DNA of 18,233 nucleotides from DASSKF01 sp035690725 (GTDB taxonomy: Bacteria; Actinomycetota; Actinomycetes; Actinomycetales; Dermatophilaceae), in assembly GCA_035690725.1 (NCBI GenBank), contig DASSKF010000140.1, positions 1 to 18,233 on the forward strand. The letters run 5' to 3'. Within the stretch, counting starts at the first letter, position 1. Each line of letters opens with the position of its first letter. The notes beneath the pieces are model-generated. The model saw only the letters and a program-made list of their open reading frames with translations, was not told the origin of the DNA and ran no database searches. The position numbers and the translations under genes are program-made. Shown here one piece after another: positions 7,794 through 13,514 of the stretch.

Positions 7794-8696
7794 TCATCGA
7801 CGCCGCTGCCTGGCCGAACCATCGCGCTTCGAGCGCGATCCCGATTGGGCAACATCCACGTTGATTCCCTCGCCGCGAAGTCGGGTGACGAGCGCCTTCG
7901 GCGTCCGGGCATCCACCACCACGACGTCGAAGTCCGCCAGCGGCACGATGGCGTGCAGGGCCCTCCGCTGAAACTTGGTGTGGTCGACCAGCAGGATCCG
8001 CTGTTCTGCCGCGGAGAACATGGCCCGCTTGGTCTCCGCGGTCACCGATGCCTGGTGGAAGGCCACATCGTCGGTCACCGCCGCCGTCGACATGATGGCG
8101 ACATCGGCACGCAGGTGTCCGATCGACTCCGTGGTCACCGCACCCATGAAGGCGTTGCACCAGTTGTAGTACTCACCCCCGAGGGTCAGCAGGGTCAGCC
8201 CCCGTACGTCGGTCAGCTCGTTGATCAACGTCAGCGAGTTGGTGATCACCGTGAGGGGTGCCTTCGTCCCGAGCAGCGCAGCCATCGGGAGCACCGTGGT
8301 GGAGTCGTCCAGGAAGATCGCCTGCCCGGGCTCCACGAACTCGAGAGCCCGCTGCGCAAGTGCCTCCTTCTCCTCGGCCTGGCGGCTGGACCGGTAGAGC
8401 TCGCTGGACTCCATGAGGCTGGTCGCGGTGGCAGTGGCCACACCCCGGCTCTTGCGCAGCAGACCTCGCTTCTCCAGCTCGTCGAGGTCACGATGAACCG
8501 TCATGAGACTGGTGTCGAACCGCTCCACCAGCTGCTCGATGCGCACGGTGCCCTCGATGACCACGGCTTCCGTGATGGCCTGCTGCCGAGCTCGCTTGCG
8601 CGATGACCGGTTCTCCGCGTCCGACGGCGCGGTCATGGTGTGCCCACTGCCGTGCTCAGGGCTTGCCGACCAGCGTTCTGCATCACCATGGCTCAT
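7794..8696 (-). CDS. DeoR/GlpR-family transcriptional regulator
   Basis: This 300-aa protein has an N-terminal DeoR-type helix-turn-helix (about residues 33-90, with FDTSLMTVHRDLDELEKRGLLRKSRG) and a C-terminal sugar-phosphate-sensing domain. The latter shows FLDDSTTV, VITNSLTLINEL and the LTLGGEYYNWCNAFMG block. Family members usually repress sugar operons and release DNA on binding a phosphorylated intermediate; here a tetrulose phosphate is the natural guess. The operator-like palindromes upstream of the operon are its probable targets. It lies inside the operon, between the transport and catabolic genes, so it is probably autoregulated. The start is uncertain: the ATG at 8696 has AGGGA directly abutting it, and the ATG at 8636 (280 aa) lacks a clear site. 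Both products exceed the roughly 250-270 aa usual for the family. Confidence 0.9.
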   Translation of the reverse strand: MSHGDAERWSASPEHGSGHTMTAPSDAENRSSRKRARQQAITEAVVIEGTVRIEQLVERFDTSLMTVHRDLDELEKRGLLRKSRGVATATATSLMESSELYRSSRQAEEKEALAQRALEFVEPGQAIFLDDSTTVLPMAALLGTKAPLTVITNSLTLINELTDVRGLTLLTLGGEYYNWCNAFMGAVTTESIGHLRADVAIMSTAAVTDDVAFHQASVTAETKRAMFSAAEQRILLVDHTKFQRRALHAIVPLADFDVVVVDARTPKALVTRLRGEGINVDVAQSGSRSKRDGSARQRRR

Positions 8697-8730
8697 TCCC
8701 TTCGGGAGACGCGTGAGGACACCTGGGGCG

Positions 8731-8760
8731 CCCTGCGGCCGCCTCGGAGCGGCCGCAGGG
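8731..8760 (-). terminator. Perfect 12-bp hairpin between SBP and regulator genes
   Basis: CCCTGCGGCCGC (8731-8742) and its exact reverse complement (8749-8760) flank a 6-nt loop, 9 nt past the stop of the solute-binding protein gene. The stem is almost all G/C, but no T run follows on the transcribed strand. It may be a partial terminator or a 3' RNA-stabilising structure that separates high transport-gene expression from the regulator and enzymes downstream. Confidence 0.6.
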
Positions 8761-8768
8761 TCAGTGAA

Positions 8769-9770
8769 TCACTGCTTCTTCAGGGTGAAGGGTGCTACGA
8801 AATCGTCGACGTTCTTCTTGGTGATGAGGATGCAGTCGAAGGCCTGCTTCTCCGTCTTGGCGCCGGTCTTGCCAGTCTTGAGGAAGTGGTCCGCCTCCTG
8901 CACTGCCTTCTTGGAGAAGACCGCCACCGGCTGGAGCACCGTGTACTGCAGCTCGCCCGCCTTGATGGCGTCGATCGCGTCCGGGCTACCGTCGAACCCG
9001 CCAACCTTCACCTGGTCGAGCTTGCCTGCCTCCTTCAGCGCGGCGATCGCCCCGAGTGCCATCTCGTCGTTGCCCGAGATGACGCCGCTGATCTTGGGGT
9101 GTGCCTGGAGGAGGTTCTGCATCTTGTCGTGGCCTTGGGTGCGATCCCAGTTCGCCACGTCCTTGCCGACCTTCTTCATCTCCGGGAACTGGGAGACGAC
9201 CGTGGTGAAGCCGTTCGAGCGCGTCTGCGCGTTGTTGTCCGAGGGCGCACCGAACAGCTCCACGTAGCTGCCCTTCTGGTCCATCACCTTGACGAACTGC
9301 TGGGCACCGAGCGCGGCACCCTGAGCGTTGTTGGACACGAGCTGCGCCTTCGCCAGGCCCTTCTTGTTGATCTCGGCGTTGACGAGGAACACCGGGATAC
9401 CAGCCGCATCCGCCTTCTTGACGGCGCCGACCGAGCCACTGGCGTTGGCGGGGTCGAGGATGATGGCGGCTGAGTCGTTCGTGATCGCCGTGTCGATGAG
9501 CTGGCTCTCGGTGTTCGTGTCGCCCTTGTGGGCCGCCACATGCGCCTTGTAGCCCAGCCGCTTTGCCTCGGCAGCCGCGACCTTGCCCTCCGTCTTCCAG
9601 TACGGATTGGAGGGGTCGTTGACGATGATGGTGATCAGGCCACCCTTGCTGGAGTCGCCGCTGTTGCCTGCGGCTTCCGCGGAGGACCCGCCGTCCGAGC
9701 CACACGCCGACAGGGCGAGGGCGATGGCGAGGGAGGATCCGACGGCAAGGGTCAACTTCTGACGGGACAT
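8769..9770 (-). CDS. Sugar-type ABC transporter solute-binding lipoprotein (predicted tetritol)
   Basis: This 333-aa secreted lipoprotein has a signal peptide ending in the lipobox LSAC, with Cys23 as the lipidation site, then a Gly/Ser/Ala-rich linker. The rest is a ribose-binding-protein-like type I periplasmic fold (Peripla_BP_4) with ITIIVNDPSNPYWKTEG, QLIDTAITNDSAAIILDPAN, GVISGNDEMALGAIAALKEAG and VGGFDGSPDAIDAI. It should deliver a small polyol to the adjacent CUT2 permease. The ligand is inferred from the catabolic genes as erythritol or L-threitol; the related M. smegmatis protein was reported to bind D-threitol. The ATG at 9770 was chosen because it begins the signal peptide and AAGGA lies 7 nt upstream, although the frame stays open further back. 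It starts 50 nt after the permease stop. Confidence 0.93.
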   Translation of the reverse strand: MSRQKLTLAVGSSLAIALALSACGSDGGSSAEAAGNSGDSSKGGLITIIVNDPSNPYWKTEGKVAAAEAKRLGYKAHVAAHKGDTNTESQLIDTAITNDSAAIILDPANASGSVGAVKKADAAGIPVFLVNAEINKKGLAKAQLVSNNAQGAALGAQQFVKVMDQKGSYVELFGAPSDNNAQTRSNGFTTVVSQFPEMKKVGKDVANWDRTQGHDKMQNLLQAHPKISGVISGNDEMALGAIAALKEAGKLDQVKVGGFDGSPDAIDAIKAGELQYTVLQPVAVFSKKAVQEADHFLKTGKTGAKTEKQAFDCILITKKNVDDFVAPFTLKKQ

Positions 9771-9820
9771 GAGGAGTTCCTTACGTGGTGGGACTGGCAG
9801 GGTTCGGATGATGTCTGGCC

Positions 9821-10963
9821 TCAGGTGGCACCTTGGCTGACGCGTGGCGGGTCCACGTCGGTGTCCTGGCTCCGGCTTGAAGCTGTCGTGCTCGTGCCAC
9901 CTCCTGATGAACCGCGCTTGCGGCGACCGCGGTACTGAATGGCATTCAGCAGAACAGCGAAGATGATCACGGCGCCGGTGAAGACCGTCTGCCAGTACGC
10001 GGACACCCCGACGATGACGAGCCCGTCCGAGAGGAAGCCGATGACGAAGGCGCCCAAGAGTGTTCCCCGGACATTGCCGCGTCCACCCATGAGTGAGGCG
10101 CCACCGATGACCACGGCCGCGATGGCGGTCAGCTCGTAGGTCGTCCCCGCCGTGGGACCGGCGGATGTCAGCTCTGAGGAGAGGATCAGTCCTGCGATCG
10201 AGGCGCAGATGCCCGATACGACATAGACCCAGATCTTGACCCGCTTCACCGGGACACCCGAGAGCTCCGCGGCGCGCTCGTTGCCGCCGGAGGCGTAGAG
10301 CCAGCGGCCGAAGGTGCTGCGGTTGAGGACCAGACTGATCACGAGGGCGACGACCACCATGACGAGGACCCCCACCGGTACGTTGGCGAGCCGATTGAAG
10401 CCCAGCCATGCAAATCCGGTGTTGCCGAGCTCAGGGCGACCCTCCAGGTTGTTGTACGTGAGCCCGTTCGTCATGAGCAGCGCGATCCCCCGCACCACGT
10501 AGAGCATGCCCAACGTGGCGACGAAGGGCGCGACGTTGAACCGGGAGATCAGGACCCCGTTGACGAGCCCGACGAGCGCACCGACCGCGCAACAGAGGAT
10601 CACCACGACCCAGACCGCGGGGAAGAGGGTCACCCCGAAGGCGTCGATCGGCACGCCTTCCATGAGGAAGCCGGCCACCACCCCGGACAGGCCCAACATG
10701 GATCCGACCGTGAGGTCGATTCCCCCGTTCAGGATGACGAGCAGCATGCCCAGCGAAAGCAGCGCATAGACGGCCACGTGGGAGGCCATCGTGAGCAGGT
10801 TGTTCACCGACAGGTAGTTCGGCGACAGGATCGAGAAGACGACGATGATGGCGACCAGAGCCAAGAACGCCCTGCCTTCGAGCAGGAGCTTGGCCGTGTC
10901 GAATCGACCGCTCATCCCCTTGAAGCGGGCCCGGGCACCCGGGCTCTCGGTGGAGGAGGTCAT
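9821..10963 (-). CDS. CUT2-family (RbsC-like) ABC transporter permease
   Basis: This 380-aa integral membrane protein of the BPD_transp_2 / RbsC class probably forms a homodimeric channel for the polyol. Many hydrophobic helices are visible, from AFLALVAIIVVFSILSPNYL (about residue 32) to the last near AYWQTVFTGAVIIFAVLLNA (about 330). Family blocks include LSLGMLLVILNGGIDLTVGS and ELTAIAAVVIGGASLMGGRG. The C-terminal tail of about 40 residues is rich in Ser, Thr, Gly and Arg and is probably cytoplasmic and disordered. It is the only permease gene in the cluster. It starts 17 nt after the ATPase stop and lacks a strong ribosome-binding site, so translation may depend partly on coupling. Confidence 0.94.
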   Translation of the reverse strand: MTSSTESPGARARFKGMSGRFDTAKLLLEGRAFLALVAIIVVFSILSPNYLSVNNLLTMASHVAVYALLSLGMLLVILNGGIDLTVGSMLGLSGVVAGFLMEGVPIDAFGVTLFPAVWVVVILCCAVGALVGLVNGVLISRFNVAPFVATLGMLYVVRGIALLMTNGLTYNNLEGRPELGNTGFAWLGFNRLANVPVGVLVMVVVALVISLVLNRSTFGRWLYASGGNERAAELSGVPVKRVKIWVYVVSGICASIAGLILSSELTSAGPTAGTTYELTAIAAVVIGGASLMGGRGNVRGTLLGAFVIGFLSDGLVIVGVSAYWQTVFTGAVIIFAVLLNAIQYRGRRKRGSSGGGTSTTASSRSQDTDVDPPRVSQGAT

Positions 10964-10980
10964 GGCGACTGTCCGTTTCC

Positions 10981-12543
10981 CTAGGTTCCCTGGTTCTCTG
11001 TGCCCACTGCCTCGCCGGAGGCAGCCATGATCTGTTCCTTCGCCGCGCTGGCATCGAACTCCGCCGAGACCAGGCCACGACGCATGACGATCACCCGGTG
11101 CGAGATGCTCAGCGCCTCACCGACCTCCGAGGTGGAGAAGACGACGGCCAACCCGGACTTGGCGCGCTCGGCCAGCAGCCGGAACACCTCGGACTTCGCC
11201 CCGACGTCGATTCCGCGGCTCGGTTCGTCGAGCAGGATGACCCGGGGGTTCGTGGCGAACATCTTTCCGATCACGACCTTCTGCTGGTTCCCGCCGGACA
11301 GGGAACCGATCGCCGCCGCTCCACCCGACGACTTCACGTGGACGTCGCGGATCGCGTCCTCCACGCGTCGACGCTCGAGGGTGCGGGAGAGGAAGAACCC
11401 CTTGAGCAGGGAGCTGATGCTCGCCAGAGTCAGGTTCCGCCCCACGGTCATCGTCTGGACCAGGCCGTCACGCTGCCGGTCCTCGGGTACCAGGCACAGG
11501 CCCGCATCGATCCGCTCACCGATGGACAATCGGGACACGTCGTGCCCGTCGAGCTGGACCTGCCCGTCGGCAAGCGGGACTCGTCCCGCCACCGCTTCGA
11601 GGAGCTCGGTCCGTCCCGCGCCCATGAGGCCGTAGAGGCAGACGATCTCACCTGCGCGCACCTCGAGTGACAGGCTGTCGACGGCCAGGCGCTGGGGATT
11701 GTCGGGGTCCGCGACCCTCACGTTCTCCAACGTGAGGGCCGGCGCACCGAAGTCGTGGCCGGACGGCGGACGGCCGAGGTCGAAGTGCTCTCCCACCATG
11801 TGGCGGACGATCCAGTCGAGATCGATGTCGCCGGCCTCGGCGACTGCAGTGATGCTGCCGTCACGCAGGACGACCGCGTGGTCGGTCACCTGGAGGGCCT
11901 CTTCCAGGTGATGGGAGATGTAGACGATCGAGACGCCTGAGCTCGTCAGGTCCCTGATGACCTTGAAGAGGACCGCGACCTCCGCCGCACTGAGCGCCGA
12001 CGTCGGCTCGTCCATGATCAGGATCCGTGCGTCCACCGACAGGGCGCGGGCGATCTCGACGATCTGCTGCTGCCCCAGCCGAAGGTCGGACACGGGCGTC
12101 AGCGGGTTGATGTCCTCTTCCAGCCGCTCGAGGAGCTGCCTCGTCTGCCGCGTCTCCTCGGCGTAGTCGACACCACCACGCGCCTGGATCTCCCGGCCCA
12201 TGAAGATGTTGTCACGCACGTTCAGGTTGGGCGCGAGACTCAGCTCCTGGTGGATGATCGAGATGCCACGCTCTCGTGCCTCGACCGTGGAGTCGAAGAC
12301 AACTTCCTCGCCGTCGAGGACGATCCGGCCGGAGGTCGGTCGCTCCACCCCGGACAGGATCTTCATCAGCGTTGACTTCCCGGCGCCGTTCTCGCCGAAC
12401 AGCGTCGTCACGGCCCCCCGGTGGATGTCGAAGTTGACGCCCTTCAGTGCGTGCACACCGCCATACCTCTTGACGACGTCACGCGCCGCCAGAACGGTGT
12501 CGCCCGTCTCGGGCACGACCTGCGTGGGCGCCGGGGTGGTCAC
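10981..12543 (-). CDS. CUT2-family two-domain sugar ABC transporter ATP-binding protein
   Basis: This 520-aa RbsA/MglA-like protein has two ABC domains in one chain and powers the adjacent permease. The first domain has Walker A GENGAGKST (50-58), a variant signature LRLGQQQIVEIARAL and Walker B LIMDEPTSAL. The second has the degenerate P-loop GLMGAGRTE (near residue 304), signature LSGGNQQKVVIGKM and Walker B ILLDEPSRGIDVG. This asymmetry is normal for the family. I chose the GTG at 12543 because it overlaps the DUF2291 stop as GTGA and has GGAGG 4 nt upstream; an ATG at 12576 would add 11 residues inside the upstream gene. A perfect 10-bp hairpin lies in the codons of the linker between the two domains. 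Confidence 0.94.
   Translation of the reverse strand: MTTPAPTQVVPETGDTVLAARDVVKRYGGVHALKGVNFDIHRGAVTTLFGENGAGKSTLMKILSGVERPTSGRIVLDGEEVVFDSTVEARERGISIIHQELSLAPNLNVRDNIFMGREIQARGGVDYAEETRQTRQLLERLEEDINPLTPVSDLRLGQQQIVEIARALSVDARILIMDEPTSALSAAEVAVLFKVIRDLTSSGVSIVYISHHLEEALQVTDHAVVLRDGSITAVAEAGDIDLDWIVRHMVGEHFDLGRPPSGHDFGAPALTLENVRVADPDNPQRLAVDSLSLEVRAGEIVCLYGLMGAGRTELLEAVAGRVPLADGQVQLDGHDVSRLSIGERIDAGLCLVPEDRQRDGLVQTMTVGRNLTLASISSLLKGFFLSRTLERRRVEDAIRDVHVKSSGGAAAIGSLSGGNQQKVVIGKMFATNPRVILLDEPSRGIDVGAKSEVFRLLAERAKSGLAVVFSTSEVGEALSISHRVIVMRRGLVSAEFDASAAKEQIMAASGEAVGTENQGT
11715..11738. repeat. Perfect 10-bp inverted repeat inside the ABC ATPase gene
   Basis: CCCTCACGTT (11715-11724) and AACGTGAGGG (11729-11738) flank a 4-nt loop. 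The hairpin falls in codons for ALTLENVRV, where the first ABC domain gives way to the second. In the mRNA the loop reads GGAG. It may be chance, or a translational pause at a domain boundary. Confidence 0.5.
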
Positions 12544-13205
12544 TTGACCTCCAGCTTCACCGGCGTGATCAACCATGCGTCCGGGTTGATGAGCTGGAAG
12601 GCGCCGACGACGTGGACCTTCTTGCCGGTCAGGCTGTCGGTGTCGATACCGCTGAGGACTTGCTTCTTCAGCTGCCTGTTCAACTCAGCGCCGGCGTTCT
12701 GGTACTCGATCTGGTTGCGGAAGTCGCCGAAGGAGATGGTTCCCGGGGCGTCGCGCAGGTCGGTCCCCGTGATCGCTGGTCCGGTTTGGATCCGGATGAG
12801 GATGCCCTTCGGGACACCGGGCACCGACACCTCGTAGATGCCCTTCGACCCCGTGCCGACCGTGCCGTTGAACGCGATGGACACCACCGGCCCCGCTCCG
12901 GTACCACTCGCCACCCCGTACTTCTTCCCCGCGGCGGTGGGGTCCTTCTTCACTGCCCTTGCCAGCGTCGCCGCAGGGACGGCCTTCTTCTCAATCTGCT
13001 TCTGCACCTTGGGGAAGGTCTCCGTGCCCCACGCGGCCGGGTCGAAGGACTTCTGCGGTGCAGCGGCGGTCGAGCTGCTGGACAACACCTTCGTGTCCAG
13101 ACCCATCGCCACGAGGAGCACGACCACGACCGCCGCGAGCACAACGTGCTTGCGTTGCCACGCTCCCCGCCCGGACCGGAGGACGGGACGGGCCGAGCCG
13201 GTCAC
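12540..13205 (-). CDS. DUF2291 membrane-anchored protein of the transporter operon
   Basis: This 221-aa protein has a basic N terminus (first 19 residues), one hydrophobic segment (about 20-37, VVLAAVVVVLLVAMG) and an extracytoplasmic domain. The C-terminal half matches my recollection of DUF2291: FDPAAWGTETFP, DPTAAGKKYG, GPAITGTDLRDAPGTISFGDFRNQIEY, and LTGKKVHVVGAF near the end. DUF2291 proteins commonly accompany RbsABC-type transporters, but I know of no established function. Proteobacterial members, as I recall them, have a lipobox Cys after the hydrophobic segment. Here that region reads AMGLDTKVL with no Cys, so this one should be held by its transmembrane helix. The start is a GTG with GGGGAG 4 nt upstream, and it overlaps the stop of a possible leader peptide as GTGA. 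Its own stop overlaps the ATPase GTG. Confidence 0.85.
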   Translation of the reverse strand: MTGSARPVLRSGRGAWQRKHVVLAAVVVVLLVAMGLDTKVLSSSSTAAAPQKSFDPAAWGTETFPKVQKQIEKKAVPAATLARAVKKDPTAAGKKYGVASGTGAGPVVSIAFNGTVGTGSKGIYEVSVPGVPKGILIRIQTGPAITGTDLRDAPGTISFGDFRNQIEYQNAGAELNRQLKKQVLSGIDTDSLTGKKVHVVGAFQLINPDAWLITPVKLEVK

Positions 13206-13270
13206 AGCGCTCCCCTGTCCGCACGGTGCTGGACCGACCGCAGGCAGTCGGGGCGAACGACCTCATACAT
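13202..13270 (-). CDS. Possible 22-aa leader peptide upstream of the transporter operon
   Basis: A short open frame starts at an ATG (13270) with AGGAG 7 nt upstream, the clearest ribosome-binding site in this leader. It encodes 22 residues starting MYEVVRPDCLRSV and ending ADRGAL. Its TGA stop overlaps the GTG start of the DUF2291 gene in a GTGA junction (13202-13205), the same arrangement seen at the next gene boundary. The peptide has one Cys and no run of a repeated amino acid, so classical attenuation is not evident. It may serve for translational coupling. I know of no homologue. Confidence 0.4.
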   Translation of the reverse strand: MYEVVRPDCLRSVQHRADRGAL

Positions 13271-13361
13271 GGTGCTGCTCCTGCAGATGGAGACGGCTTG
13301 GTCTTGGGAATGACCGGACGGATCCGGCCCTGCTTCCTTGTGTGATAAGTGTGTGATCTTC

Positions 13362-13376
13362 CTCGTTCGGAACGAG
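13362..13376. promoter_or_regulatory. Operator-like palindrome O1 near the transcription start
   Basis: CTCGTTCGGAACGAG is a perfect 7+1+7 palindrome centred at 13369. It lies just downstream of the predicted transcription start (about 13377), a typical repressor position. It shares CGTTCnGAACGAGA with O2. The DeoR-family protein of the cluster is the likely binder. Confidence 0.7.
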
Positions 13377-13383
13377 AGGTCTA

Positions 13384-13412
13384 AGGCAAGCATCCGGCGG
13401 GTGTGCTGTCAA
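13384..13412 (-). promoter_or_regulatory. Predicted sigma-A-type promoter of the tetritol operon
   Basis: The minus strand has a perfect -35 TTGACA (13412-13407). The best-placed -10, 17 nt on, is the weak TTGCCT (13389-13384), which puts transcription start near 13377. A strong -35 with a poor -10 would suit a promoter needing an activator or tight control. The two palindromes bracket it. Confidence 0.55.
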
Positions 13413-13413
13413 C

Positions 13414-13424
13414 CGTTCTGAACG
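13414..13424. promoter_or_regulatory. Operator-like palindrome O2 abutting the -35 box
   Basis: CGTTCTGAACG is a perfect 5+1+5 palindrome centred at 13419, directly upstream of TTGACA. Its right flank (GAACGAGA) matches O1. The centre-to-centre distance from O1 is 50 bp, close to five helical turns, so dimers would lie on the same DNA face. Confidence 0.65.
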
Positions 13425-13514
13425 AGAAAAATCACATGAGTACTTCACAACTGCCAGCCGATGCCGAATCCCGTCCAGGACGGTGCTGACGGACAGGCGT
13501 CCCCGACCGCGGCC

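Larger units (their letters stand above)
13206..13514 (-). promoter_or_regulatory. Control region between the MFS gene and the tetritol operon
   Basis: This stretch of about 300 bp holds the promoter and operators of the tetritol operon and the possible leader peptide. It also has a small palindrome CCGTCCAGGACGG (13471-13483) after the MFS stop, which could form only a weak hairpin, so no convincing terminator for the MFS gene is visible. Several TGTGA or TCACA half-sites occur at 13341-13356 and 13433-13449 but do not make a spaced CRP/GlxR palindrome. The 13380-13440 part is visibly less GC-rich than its surroundings. Confidence 0.7.

Noticed and set aside
6798..8606. A 602-codon open frame on the + strand opposite eltD and the regulator
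   Set aside because: It is antisense to two clear family members, is low in complexity and matches nothing recognisable. Long shadow frames are expected in GC-rich coding DNA.
13202..13393. Extending the leader peptide to a 63-aa ORF starting at 13393
   Set aside because: That ATG lies upstream of the predicted transcription start and overlaps the promoter and O1 operator. The shorter frame from 13270 has the good ribosome-binding site.
13341..13449. CRP/GlxR site from several TGTGA and TCACA half-sites
   Set aside because: The half-sites are in direct orientation or wrongly spaced, and no TGTGA-n6-TCACA palindrome is present.
13471..13483. CCGTCCAGGACGG as a terminator for the MFS gene
   Set aside because: The usable stem is only about 5 bp with a 3-nt loop, and no T run follows closely.
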